A DNA stretch of 64,000 bases from Dioscorea cayenensis subsp. rotundata (taxonomy: Eukaryota > Streptophyta > Magnoliopsida > Dioscoreales > Dioscoreaceae), in NCBI RefSeq assembly GCF_009730915.1, contig NC_052475.1, positions 21,386,285-21,450,284 on the forward strand. Direction: 5' to 3'. This document shows positions 35,612 to 48,174 of the stretch, piece after piece; the first letter of the stretch is position 1; the number at the start of each line of letters is the position of its first letter. The translations under genes were made by a program, and so were the position numbers. The notes beneath the pieces were generated by a model. The model saw nothing but the letters and a program-made list of their open reading frames with translations. It was not told where the DNA came from and searched no databases.

Positions 35612-38600
35612 ATGGGAGACGTTGAACCACAGCCTTCAATGGAGCCGGAGCAGGCACCTCCACCACCGGAACTACCGTTGTTGGCTGCACCAGTGATCAA
35701 GGCTTTGGAGATCCGTAATGAAGCCTCCGATGCTGTGATCCACGAGGACCTTTCGTTTTCCCAGCGGTGCATTGATGGGAAGGAGGATGAGGCGGCGATC
35801 CGGCTGCCGATTGATGGATCGCTCCCAGATGAGAAGCAGCGGGGTAAGAACTTCCGGCAACGGAGCATGCATTCTGGTGAGGGGTTTGGGAATGGGAAGA
35901 GGATCGGGACATTGGATGTCGAGAATGGGATTCATCCTAGTGACTCGAGACTGAAGTTGGACATGTTCGCGCAGTCGGCGCAGAGCTCTGTCTCCGCGGT
36001 TGTTGTTCTCAAGACTCTGTTCTATATTGTTGTTTGGTATACCTTTAGCACTTGCTTGACGCTGTGAGTTCTTGGATCTTCAATCTTGTGTGTGTGTGTG
36101 TGTGTGTGTTTTTTCCTACTTTTTTTTTTATTTTTTTTATTTATGGGTTTATGTTATCCTATTTTCATGAATTTATTAATCGTTGATGAATTTGTTAATC
36201 ATTGGGTGTTCAGGTATAATAAAACACTGTTGGGGGATAAGCTGGGGAAGTTTCCAGCTCCGTTGTTGATGAATACTTTTCATTTTGGATTGCAAGCTGT
36301 TTTGTCAAAGATTATAGTTTGCATCCAATCTCGGGGGTCTGATGCCGTCGTGGTAATGACATGGAAAGATTACTTCATCAAAGGTAATTGCATTTTCTTT
36401 GGTATTGCCTTTTTTTCTGGGATTTTATATATATATATTTTTTTTTCACCTGATGATCATACTTGATTCAAATTCATAACTAAAATCATGTTGTTGGAAC
36501 AAAATATGATTTGCGATGGACTTTATAGTTTGTTTTGTTTTCTTGCTCATTTATTTCCACCGCTATATCTTCATTCAATCAAGACATTTCTTTAGATCCA
36601 TGGAAAAATTTGAGAGTTTTTTTGGAAATTATGGGTTCTGGCATACATACATATGTACTTACAGGTATTTATTTGAACTACACAGCAACATCATGTGTTT
36701 ACGAATATAATTTGAAAGAATATTATGTTTTGACAGTGAAATTTTGAAAATTTGGTTAATATAAGATATATGCCAAGGTTAAGATGTTGAATTTTCTATT
36801 TGAGCCGGAGTTGTATTGAAGTCATTATGTGGTTGAAGGCAGTAAGGGTATTTTGTGTAACACATCAGATCTAGTTGTCTGATTTGCTTTACCAGAAAAC
36901 TTTTATAGTTTGAGATCAAAGAACAAATGCTCCGATCTTTCACATTAATGAAGATCTCAATGGGCCATGAACATAAACTACTGTCAGTATTATGCACAAT
37001 ATGTGCTAAATTTTTTTATAAAAATAATAGATAGAACAAATGTGGACATGCTTAGGATGATCATAAAAGATGATACCATAAATGTTGTTTTGCACTAGAT
37101 TCATATTTCACAACTACAGGGTAGTTGGATCAAGGATTATCATGATAAAGTGATCATGCTTAGAAAGAATCATAGAGAAGAGAAAGGAGGCTCATAAATA
37201 TAACATAATCACATGCATTTTCTTGTGAATATGATGTGCATCATTAATTGGTTTACACCTTGTGATACAAGATTCTTGGTGCTTAACAAATGGCTTCCTC
37301 CAGTTAATATATTGGCTTTGAGAACCATATACTGTGAGCCTTTTCATTGTTAGATAGACGTATTAAACCACAAACATTGAATATGGGCTTTTCCTTTTAC
37401 AGTTGTGCCTACAGCTCTTGGAACAGCACTGGATATAAACTTGAGCAATGCATCACTTGTTTTCATATCTGTGACATTTGCTACAATGGTGTGTTTCTCT
37501 TTCAATTTAGTAGTTATTCAGGTTTTCATTACTTTATGTAGACCTATGGATGTTGCTTCTGTTTAATGTGGGCACATTTTTTACATCTTTCCATATTTGT
37601 TGCAGTGCAAATCTGCCTCTCCAATTTTCCTTCTTTTGTTTGCTTTTGCTTTTAGGTGAGTTTCAATTTATTCCAGTATTGTTTTCTTAGGTAGACAATT
37701 GTAACGTTTCTTGCATTCTTTACCATTACAAGCTGAGGAATTTTCATTTTAACATGCCTGTTGTGCTTTACCATTTCATATTGAGGCATTTCAGTTAAAT
37801 AAAGAGAATAAGATCTATGCCAATCAAGTGTGCAATTTATGTGCATAAAATAATGGGAATTTGTAATCCTTGTCGAGCATGGTTGCATGTGGAAATTACA
37901 ATTGGATTTGGGTTGAACTGTGCTGTATAAGAAGACAGATAATTATAATGTGGAACCATAAGAATAGCAACATGAAAATATTTAGTATCTTGGTTATTAC
38001 TACTTCTTACAGAATGACAATCTTATTCTCCCTCTTTCTTTATTTTCTAATTCCACAACAAAATGAGGCCTTCATTTAGGTTTTGTTAAGAATTAAACAG
38101 TACATATAACAAGAATGCCATTTGATGGAGCAATTATGTTAAGTGACAAAAGTTTTCCCTTATTCCTGATAATGATGACTGGCTTTGATTTACATCATGG
38201 CTCAAGGTGCCTTTATTGCCACACGTTGTGGCTCAAGGCGCTTTTATTGCCAAACTAGCCACCATGTTGATTGTTGTCACGGTCCTCCCGATCGCACCAA
38301 CGATCACCGTGCGGCGCTCGCCACACCACCAAGGCGCCGAGCCAGCCTCCAAGAACCTGGGTCAAAACAGCCTAAGAAAACAAGCAAGCAAGGATGCCTA
38401 TCAAGTAAACAAGGCATACAAGCATACAAGCACCATCAAAGACACCATATCCAGGGTCCAAGGGGTTCCAGCTGCCCACCACACCAAGATACCAGGAGGA
38501 ACAAACTCAAGACAGGGAACTAGAGAGAAAAAGCTAAAACTCTCAATTGAAGTGCACCGAATTACACCATGAGCCACATGACACAGCCAAGACCTTCACT

Positions 38601-41600
38601 CACCCAAGGAATGAAGATGAACAAAGCCCTTAAGAGCTAGCTTCTCCCAAACAAAGCCAAACTCTATCCAAGTTCTCTAACTGCCATCTTAAGAGGAAAG
38701 AGAGGGGTATATATAGCCAAATCCCCTCTATGGATAAGGACACCAGCCCTTGATCCAATGGCCAGGATATGCCAAGTTGTCCCATCACAACAAGCACAAT
38801 GCTACAATGCGAGAAAACACACTGCTACAGTGCCCCCGACTCAACCGGCCACTATCAGGATCGTGCTACAGTCTCGATCAATGGCACTGTTCACCTGATC
38901 GGTAATAGCCTCAGTATCACCTGGCTAACGCCCCTAGCCTGCAGGCAGCACCAGCCTGTCAGCCCAAGGGTGCGGATGCCCATCGATAGTCATTCTGGCT
39001 CTCGGCCGCTCCTCTCGGTAAAGACACTTGGTAGCGCCCACGCGCCTTGCGTCACGCTGGCCCACAGCTGACTAAGAGCTCCCGCTCCGCCTGCCCAATC
39101 CGCTGACCGACCGTACAAGTCCATATCGACCGTACTGCCGATACTAACGCCGATCTTGCTCCTTTGGCCCATACTTAGCCAAATATTTATGATCATTCGA
39201 TCATCCAGGTCCCTTGGTCGCGATCCCATCGCCACGCGCATCACGCCATGCGTGCTGCCTAGCGAGCTCTCGGTAATGCGCGGCACCATGCCTGCGCACC
39301 CCTCGCTCGGCATCTCCGACCGCAATCGGCATATAGGCCACCGAACGACTAACGTCTTGTTCGGACTTGGATTTTGACCTATCTTGGCTTCATCGGTCAT
39401 CCTCCCTCGCCATGGAACCATCCTCCGCCGAGCGCATAAGGTAAAACCCTTACAAACCACCCCCACTAGAGAAAGTTCGACGCCCTCGTCGAACGGGGCT
39501 AAGGGTTTACAATAACATCATACGGCCAAACTAGTATTGTTAGTCGATTTCCACACGGAAATTCCAAAGGACGTCTTCTTTGGTCCGGATCATCTTGAAC
39601 TTCCAACTTAAGTTTCATCTTCAAAACCAAAGTGGAGTTTTGAGGTTCATCTCAGAACTTCAATGTCATCGGCCCGCCGACGACATCTTGACACCATGAC
39701 ATGAGGAACCCGTTCTTCTTGTCAATACCACCACAGTCCACCAGCACCCACGCTTCCTTCGTCGCCATCAAGGGATTAGTAGGGTCACGAAACTTGCCCT
39801 CGGCCAAGCAACCTGCGCCCGTTCCCGCCCAATCTCAGCCAAGCACACCGTCCTTGCCTCTGCCCCTTACCCGGCCAGACAAGCTGCCCATGCTTCTGCC
39901 TTTCCTGCGGCCTAGCGATTACTTGCTCCTGCCAACCAAGTTCCCCTACTCCCAATACATTTGCTCCAGCAAAGGGACTAAACAACCCAAGTTGCCATAA
40001 AGAGCAATTACACATTACAACGAAGAGGTGACTGCCCTCATGGTTACTGTCACGCCCCGAACCTGGTGCGCTGACAAACAGCCGCAGACCCACAGGGTGG
40101 GGCCCAGTGAACCTACAAGGCCTCAAAACCTAAACACAGACTAGGAGTAGAAAATAACTGACAAAATACTAAATAAGAGTACAACTTAAGGTTTACAACC
40201 AAATCCAAATACAAGGCGAATGAAATACAGCATGACCTACAAGGAGGTTCTTAAACAATAATACAACAAATGCAAGGACATAAGCCACAGAACATAATTC
40301 CAAAGAAGGCATCTACTGGAAGCCTTCTAAGATCTTTGGGTTTACTGCTCCTGATCTGAAAAGGATTTAAAATTAATCCATGAGCTCACTAGCCCAGTAA
40401 GTAATCCAAAACAAACTGAAAGCAAAAGTTCAAATATCAAATTTGTACGAAAAACAATAGCGCCAAAAAGAATTATCAAAACCAAAGGATAAAACATAGA
40501 TAACAAAATCCAGAATACGTCTCCAAATTCCCTGTAAGTGCCAAAGGTCATTTGTTTATCCTCGGTGACAGACCCGAGCCAAAATAACAGAAATCATTTA
40601 TTTACCCTCGGTGACCCAAGACTGAATACCAGGTGGCCGTTGATTATTTCACCGAACTGACACGGTGCGAAACTGCAGTCTCATTTTTCAAAATTACTTG
40701 TCGACAAGGTCAGGGTTTAACCCCCCACTGACAGGGTTGCATAACGTTCATTTGGAGACCGAAAATATTCAAACGGATTGCAAAGTCAAGAATACAAAAA
40801 TTTCGCAAGTATCTTCCAAAAATTCAGGTAATATTATAAAGTAAATAAATAAATAAACAATAACTAACAAAAACAATTAAATAAAATAAATAATTAAACA
40901 ATAACTAATAAAAACAATTAAATAAAATAAATAATTACCCAAAATCCACCAACCCTCTAATTCTATTTGAATGACTAAGATTTTAATTCCAAATCATCAT
41001 GTTGTTTGATTGGATAGTAAATAAAATATTATTATAAAAAGATTGTTAATAAGGGAAAACAAATAAGCATAAAGATTGGTAAGATAAAAAATATTATATT
41101 CCCACTAAGTCTAGGGGTTATTTATTTAAGATAAAAGCAATAAAATGTAATTGCATTCCCTAACATAAATTTCAATGAATAAACACCAATAATTTTCAGA
41201 AAATTTCAAAGAAATGAAATAACAAGAAATAAATAAATAAATAAATAAATAATAAATTAACAAAATTTTAAATACAAGGGTTTAAGGGATCACTTACTTG
41301 ACAAAAGTCTAATCCCAATTGAGATCCAAATAAATTCCTCACGGTGGTCCTATAATAAAGACATCGAACTAAGTCTAAATACCTAATTAAAGCAACAATA
41401 GTTTGAAAGTGTCTACAAATAGACCTAACATAATACTAATACTAGTGGTAATAACAATGATGTGAGACAAGCACATAGAATGATTTTTAACAAGAACAAG
41501 AATAGGATGTGAGAGAAACAAGGATGGAAATAAGTCTTCTAGCACAAGTAACAAATCAATGCATGCATGCATATATACATATTATCACCTTATTTAAGGT

Positions 41601-44600
41601 AGCAGGACCTACATGTGTGGATATATATATACTACCATATTAAGAAGGCTGCCAAAGAGTCAATGTGTATGTAAATATATATACTATACTTGATGTTTAA
41701 ATAATCAAAGCATGACATGCAACCAGGCCACATCTTGGAGGCTTCTAGTCTTTTGTTTTTCATGCAAACAAGTAGGGATGCAAAGCTCAAGGGAGGGATC
41801 AAGTTTACTGGTATTTCTGGTAACCAAAAAATACAAATGCCTTAGAAGGTCATGCCAAGGGTGCAGGAATTTCAAAGCCCAACACACATGCCAAAACTAC
41901 AAAACTGAACATTCATTTGGCAAGCAAAAACTTGAAATTTTGGCTTGGGTTTTAAGCATCCATGCATAAACATAAAGATAGTTCCATGAGTAAATACTTA
42001 TGTAGCTTGGAGGCCAAGAACTAAGGATATTCAAGAGGCATAAGAGCAAGTTTTAGCATGCATAAAGAGAGAGTTTTCATGCAAGGATAAGCACCAAAAA
42101 ATTTCAAACAACAACCCATGCAAACATAAGAAGCAAGCTAACAACCATCATTCAAGAAAGAGAAGTTATCTTCCGGACAACATGAGCAACTTACAACAAA
42201 TACCTCTAGGTTGATGACGAAATGAAGAGCTCCTCCCCGGTTTGATCGTCGCCGCTACAGTGATCCGGTGAGGTGCTTCACTCTTAAGGCTTCAATGGAG
42301 AGGGGAGTGAGGTTAGAGGGTGGAAGGAAGCAAGGAAGGGTAGTGATAATGCAAGGGATGAGGAAATAATGCCAGGAGACAAAGATGGGACTGAAATCCT
42401 GGAATCCCTCCATGTTTTCCTCCTTTGCAAGCTTTTCAAAGCAACCAGCCAAAAAAAGGATTAAGGGGTAAGGTAAGTATGATTAGCAACTTAAGCAAGA
42501 TCACCGTGCACACGGATCGGATCGGATCGGATGGGTGCCTTGTCATCAACTCGGCCCTAAGAGCCTGGACCTTTGCGGCCAGAGCTTGCATGGACTGCTC
42601 CATCATAGACCGATGAATATCTAGGTCCATCAACCTAGTGCACACGGATCGGATGGGTGCCTCGTCGTCACTGTCGTCGAAGCAACTTAGCGTCTCCTCG
42701 AAGCGCACCAACGTTTGTTCGATGAGCTTCATGCGGGCTTCCAACAGGGCCAGCCTCTCCGCTATTGTTCTAGCCATCAGAACAACAATCCTATCTTGCT
42801 TCCTCGCCTAGCAGCAACCCGTTACCGCTAGCATTGATCTCCTTTGGTGTGGGAACACAAAGGCTTTGATACCAACTGTCACGGTCCTCCCGATCGCACC
42901 AACGATCACCGTGCGGCACTTGTCACACCACCAAGGCGCCGAGCCAGCCTCCAAGAACCTGGGTCAAAACAGTCCAAGAAAACAAGCAAGCAAGGATGCC
43001 TATTAAGTAAACAAGGCATACAAGCACACAAGCATCATCAAAGACACCATATCCAGGGTCCAAGGGGTTCCAGCCGCCCACCACACCAAGATACCAGGAG
43101 GAACAAACTCAAGACAGGGAACTAGAGAGAAAAAGATAAAACTCTCAATTGAAGTGCACCGAATTACACCATGAGCCACATGACACAGCCAAGACCTAAT
43201 TTATTTACTAATGTACTTTTCTCCAAACGCCTTCAGCCGTCATTTAGAATTTAAGGGGAAAGCGGGAAAGATAATGAAAATATTCTCATGTTGTAGGCTC
43301 TGACTTGTGCATAGTAATTGGTGTTTTGATCCTTAATGCTAGCTTCACAATGATGATCATCCCTTTCTTTTTTTGCTTTACGTTTAAAACACTTGTTTCT
43401 GAAACAATGCCATGAAGTTTGAATATAACATTATTATGATCTTATGCATCTCTAACTCTGTGTTTACCTGTTAGTATTTTGTGAAGGTATGAGAATATGT
43501 AACCCGTAACTTTTCTGAACAAGTCGTGATTATGTGAATTAAATGGTTATTTTCCATCTTTTTCCCTGTTGCATGCCTGAAGCAAACCATAAATCTTTAT
43601 CCACAGGATATCTTAAAAACTGTTTTCTAAAGTTATCTTCCTGTTAACAATTCCTCTCATTTTCTTTATTTGTGTCAATTCAATCTTTCATTTGTTGTAG
43701 CTAATTACAACAGGACTTTGATCAAGTGCTGGGTAAAGTTAACTTCCTGGTCTTATGAAATATCTTTTCAAGATTAATCATGGATATAGAAGCTTGTTTA
43801 AGAACCATTTTATCTTTAATCATGTTAATAGTTCAAATCATGCTTGTGTCTTTTTCTCATTGTGTTTGTAAGTAAAAATTTGCATCTTTCTCGTATTAAT
43901 CTTTGGCATCTGCTTTATATATATCTCTATGGGCATGCACATGTATGTTTGCTCATGTCAGAGTCCTTTTGAAAAATCCTTACATCACTCTAAAAATTTT
44001 TCTAACTCTTGGGAAGGTTGGAGAGTCCTAGTATTAAACTTCTCGGCATCATAGTCATCATTTCTGTTGGAGTTCTATTGACAGGTATATTTTTGCAAAT
44101 TTTTACATTTGTGATAAACAATCTCGGTGAATTTTAGTATAATACCAAGGTTGGTAGTTTGTGCATTTTAAAACATTTGCAAGTTCATAAATTATCTTAA
44201 CTTTAAGTTTGAAGAGTGATGAATGAGATAAGTTTAAAGGTTCAACACTACTTGTTGTTTGTATCGCTACTGGTTTTATTTCTTTTTTCTTTTTTTTTTT
44301 TAATTAATGGTTTGTGATATGATGAAAACTCACTAGTGCATGGTTAGAATACTCAGAAACATGATTAACCTTTACATAGAGGATAGTACATTGCTATTGT
44401 AAATACTAAATATCACATCTCATTATTGACATTATGTAATTGTGGTCTTAGGAGAAAAATATCAACTTGTTTTCTTCGATGATGATTATGTTTTTACGAG
44501 CACTCAGCAAAGGGAAAAAATGACACGAAGGCAGATAGAGTTGAACATTCAGCAATATAGGTTAACATGTTACACTCTTTTTCTTTTGGGTTTACTTTGA

Positions 44601-47600
44601 AAGACAAGGGTCTTCATATTATAGGACAATAATCTTTTTGGTTGAAGAAATTTATGTTGTTTAGCTTTTAGAAGATTACTCCATGTATACGTGATGTGTA
44701 TATTTTCCTGTTCCTATTTTACAATATAAATGTTTATTACTGATGATTAGGACATTTAGATAAATTGCTTTTTAATTGGTCTTTTTATTTCTTGGAATTA
44801 TATATATTTACTTCTATTAATATATGCAGTCTAAAAATGTTTTGAATTATTATCTCCTCTGATTTATATTCTTACCTCACATTTTCTTGATGCGTGGTGT
44901 CTTTGAATATCTATCAGTTGCCAAAGAGACGGAATTTGATTTTTGGGGATTTGTTTTTGTTATGCTTGCTGCGGTTATGTCAGGTTTCCGTTGGTCCATG
45001 ACTCAAATTCTTTTGCAGGTACTATCAGTTCCTGTTTCGCTTGCCTATTTTTATTATATTTTCTTCTAATGAAAGCATCATTTTTCAAATTTTAATAATT
45101 TTTCTTTACCTATTTTAACACCTGCGCATCTTTTCCTTGTATGTGGCTTCCAAATTTGATGTGAAGAAAGAGGCCTATGGTAAGCAGTTGCCTTGCCTTC
45201 ACGTTTCAAACTAAATGATTCGCATTATCTATTTTGTCTTTGGCATATTGGTCAAAAACTCTTGCACATGTATGTTTGTGGGACTGTGTTGGGGTTATAT
45301 TTGCATGTCCCACTTGTCTTATGTAGCATTTCCCATATCTGGTAGGTTGTTCTTTGGCTTGATTATGTCTAAGGTGGCCCTGGATGAACTAAATTATGCA
45401 ATTCATTTTTTCTTGACACTGAAATAGGATTTCATTTGACATAATGCAGGTTTAAAGGATCCAATGACTTTGATGAGTTATGTAACTCCAGTGATGGCTG
45501 TGTCAACTTTAATCCTCTCCTTTGTAATGGATCCTTGGCGAGAATTTGATTCGAATGCATACTTCAATAATTCATGGCATATTATCAGGAGCTGTATGTT
45601 AATGCTTATAGGAGGATCATTGGCCTTTTTTATGGTAAGATAACATACATATCACTTGTTTTTGCAGAATAACCAATTTGAACTTTGAGATGTTTCATGG
45701 TTTTCACCCCAATGCTAGATATTTTGATTATCCTCTTTGTTTGCTTTTTCTCTCTCATATTCTTCTCTTGCAGGTTTTAATTGAATACATTCTCATTTCA
45801 GTAACAAGTGCAGTGACTGTAACGATAGCAGGTGTTGTCAAGGAAGCAGTTACTATTTTGGTATGATCCAACTCAGTCACATGATCTGATTTGTTTTAAT
45901 ATCTGGTAACGAAAGGACTTGCTGATGTCATTTTAGTTTGTACTGTTGTATGTTTTGCCTCTGTTTCAACTCCTGTTGGATATTGGCTTGTAATAAAATA
46001 TGAATGTCGTGTCCTGAATCCATAAATATAGAGCTTTATAATAAGAACTAATTAGTGATTCAGTGAATAATCTTTTATTCCATTGTCCAATTCATTTGAA
46101 ATTTCCAAAAGACCAAACTTCTTTTAGCCAATTCGATTATAAGTGCACATGCTAGTTATGTGCCATGAGTGAATATAGTTTATAGGTGATTAACACAATT
46201 GTAACACTTTGGGCTCCAATTGGCTCGTATAAAGGCTTACTAATTAGTGTAACAGGGCAGTTTTGTTGTATCAACTGCAGTATAGATTTTTTTTAGATAT
46301 CCATTACTATTAAATTTTTCCTTGTATATCAGTATACCTTGATCATTTTTGTTGTGTGATGGTAATTATTATGATCTAATTTGTTTATTTTGTTGTAACC
46401 AATTCAATGTTTCTTTAGGTTGCAGTATTCTATTTCCATGACCACTTTACCTTGTTAAAAGGACTTGGTCTTCTTACAATTATGGTTGGCGTCAGCTTAT
46501 TTAATTGGTACAAGTAAGTGAAAAGAAGTGCACTTTTTCCTTTTTTTTATATAACTATAATAGTTATCCATATTAATGTTTCTCTTCGCTTTTATCTTAG
46601 CTGTTAAAATTGTTTTTTTCTTTTACCTCCAGGTAAAAATTACAATATGTGTGAAAAAGTAATCATCTGATGAAAATGTGAAGAGAAATTATGATCTGGC
46701 GAGTTGCTTGGCAATGTCGTTTCAATGATTAGAATGAGCTTTAGCTAGCAACGAGAGTATTTGGGTGGATTTGGTTTCCAAGTAGAGAAGTAAAAGTTTG
46801 TTCTTGGCTTTCAAAGTGGAACAGAGTAATAGACTGATCCAAAGTCTTTTAATGAACGTGAATTTGCTAGGGGATTTCATTTAGACTTCAACCCTGAACT
46901 TACCAAAACTTCTAAAAGCTATGGTCATTCCTTGTTCAAATCATTTTTTGTTGGGTCAATAAGGTGCTCATCTTTCCCTTCAAGTGGGATATCATTTTTT
47001 TTTCCTTTTCCTACGGGCAGGGGGCATGACTCTCTTTTTGACTTGTACATGCGACTTTGTAGATCTGAATTCAGTCATATTTGGTATTGAGCTTATGATA
47101 TATTGCTATAGTGAATACCTCTAGTTGCTTAGGCATTAGGCAACTATACCATGCACATATGCTTATATGGACAGTTGCACACCCTTGCCATGCTTTTAGT
47201 ACATTGCCATGTTGTCAGATAAGTCTAAACGCTTCTGCGGTTCACATCCATAAGCATGACTGTGGGTGTGTTAACTTTGTCCATCGGTGCAATATACCTA
47301 TAAAGTAGTAGCATATTTGATGAGTTGTGTCCTATGATCTATAGTTTTAAGTCTTCCCTGCGTGGGAAATGTATAAGCTTCTTGTTGTCACACTTAATGT
47401 GTGCCTACTTATCTTCTTGTGTTTTCAACCTTAAGTTAGCCTACAGTTAAGCCGGAGTTTCTGTTCAGTCTAATTTCCTTTTTTCTGACGCAGAACAAAA
47501 GTTTGATGAACAAAGTTCTTATATGCTTAGAGGTTGTAATTTGGATAGCACTAATTTATATCTATAGATATATTTCTATTTTTCAGTTTACCCTTATAAC

Positions 47601-48174
47601 AGTCTGGCCTTTCATTGTTAGCATGACCTGAGAAGTTTTTTATCAATTAGAGATACAAGCAAGTGTGAGATTTTCCTTTTCTTTTTCTTTTTCTTTTTTA
47701 TTTTTTTATTTGTTAATTATTTGAATTGGTCTAGTAAACTCAGTAAATTTCTGTATATCTCGATGTTGAAGATGTCAAACTAGATTTATATCATTTTGAG
47801 ACATATTAATAATAAAAAACTATGTCTGAATTATGGGCGTGTTTTATATATGCTGTGATCATGGATTAGGAAGCAGCACATCTAGTTTTCACATAATCAT
47901 GATGAATAGAATAAAGATTAGATAGTGGTATACTTAGTTTTATGATCGGGATGAGCTATATCTTAATTAAATCCTCTGAGCAAATTGCTGCAGCATTTGA
48001 ACCTGCACTATTCTAATTGATCCTTATGCCAACAATGTATCTATCATCCTTTTCAGATATGAGAAACTGAAAAACAATGTATGTGAAAATGGAGAGATGA
48101 TGTCTGCCAATTCCAACGGAGCTCCAAGATATGTTATTCTTGATGATATGGACACTCTTGATGATGATACTTGA
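35612..48174 (+). CDS. Sugar phosphate/nucleotide-sugar translocator family protein (At1g06470-like)
   Basis: Eleven exons: 35612-36063, 36214-36383, 37403-37488, 37606-37655, 44017-44084, 44918-45018, 45167-45179, 45450-45634, 45774-45860, 46419-46513 and 48057-48174; 474 residues, all in frame with GT-AG introns. About 130 hydrophilic N-terminal residues precede a TPT/EamA-type membrane domain of about ten helices. Signatures include LKTLFYIVVWYTFSTCLTLY, KFPAPLLMNTFHFGLQAVLS, VVPTALGTALDINLSNASLV, FRWSMTQILLQKEAYGLKDP and VTIAGVVKEAVTILVAVFYF. The Lys in ALDIN...KEAV-type repeats is the family pattern for solute binding. The C-terminal tail is acidic (DDMDTLDDDT). Location is likely Golgi or another endomembrane; the substrate is unknown. 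Exon 7 is only 13 bases. Intron 4 (6.36 kb) holds an LTR retrotransposon and relics. A (GT)n run lies just inside intron 1. Confidence 0.93.
36087..36109. repeat. (GT)n microsatellite in intron 1 of the translocator gene
   Basis: About eleven GT units followed by a T-rich tract, starting some 20 bases after the exon 1 donor. Microsatellites this close to a splice site are sometimes polymorphic and may affect splicing, which cannot be judged from sequence alone. Confidence 0.85.
38198..38258. repeat. 31-bp tandem duplication beside the LTR insertion
   Basis: tggctcaaggtgcctttattgcca at 38198 is repeated as tggctcaaggcgcttttattgcca at 38229, with a period of 31. It lies between the host intron and the left LTR and belongs to neither in an obvious way. 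Confidence 0.7.
38275..39459 (-). mobile_element. 3' LTR of a minus-strand LTR retrotransposon (complete, 1185 bp)
   Basis: Starts tgtcacggtcctccc and ends aaacca in plus orientation, the TG...CA form expected for an LTR. It is followed at once by a run of C (cccccc), which on the minus strand is a polypurine tract next to the 3' LTR. The first 321 bases match the truncated copy at 42877-43197 with no gaps and about ten substitutions. The open frames at 38185-38572 and around 39.0-39.5 kb lie inside the LTR and are not genes. Confidence 0.88.
39475..39494. repeat. Perfect GC hairpin just inside the retrotransposon
   Basis: gttcgacg, loop ccct, cgtcgaac: an 8-bp perfect stem with a 4-base loop, 15 bases from the polypurine tract and 3' LTR. 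Confidence 0.75.
40048..42480. mobile_element. Possible nested LTR-type insertion (right end not fixed)
   Basis: A second typical LTR start, tgtcacgccccgaacctgg, occurs at 40048. From there the composition changes from GC-rich to AT-rich, and returns to GC-rich gag sequence near 42.49 kb. This fits a nested solo LTR or small element that cuts the gag frame. I could not find the matching end or the target duplication. The region has (AAATA)n-rich segments around 40.84-40.93 and 41.23-41.25 kb and several ctcggtgac repeats near 40.56-40.61 kb. No gene is seen in it. Confidence 0.4.
42490..42777 (-). pseudogene. N-terminal gag fragment of the LTR retrotransposon
   Basis: A frame beginning MARTIAERLALLEARMKLIEQ starts about 85 bases inside the primer-binding site, the normal place for gag in a plant retrotransposon. 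It is helical and charged for about 90 codons, then runs into unrelated AT-rich sequence (ILLKLLIIL-type) and stops at 42436. The segment SDPIRSVCT appears twice in it because gtgcacacggatcgg is repeated at about 42505 and 42640, and the first copy has a (CGGAT)n expansion. No capsid, zinc knuckle or pol remains. Confidence 0.65.
42877..43197 (-). mobile_element. Truncated 5' LTR of the same retrotransposon
   Basis: 321 bases starting tgtcacggtcctccc align end to end with 38275-38595 with about ten substitutions, nearly all transitions, or roughly 97% identity. The match stops after gccaagacct, where host-like intron sequence begins. About 864 bases of this LTR, including its outer end, are therefore missing, and no target-site duplication can be recognised. 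Confidence 0.88.

Larger units (their letters stand above)
39460..42876 (-). mobile_element. Internal region of the LTR element, short and rearranged
   Basis: Bounded by the polypurine tract at the left (ccccc after 39459) and a primer-binding site at the right. On the minus strand, tggtatcaaagcc at 42874-42862 follows the 5' LTR end after two bases and matches the initiator methionine tRNA type of site. At 3.4 kb it lacks any recognisable pol gene (no protease, reverse transcriptase or integrase motif seen), so the element is non-autonomous or heavily deleted. Its left part, 39.5-40.05 kb, is GC-rich; most of 40.1-42.4 kb is AT-rich and may be a second inserted element. Confidence 0.7.

Noticed and set aside
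38185-39466. Several open frames of 70-158 codons on both strands
   Set aside because: They fall in an LTR, are repeated in part at 42844-43125, and match no protein that I recognise.
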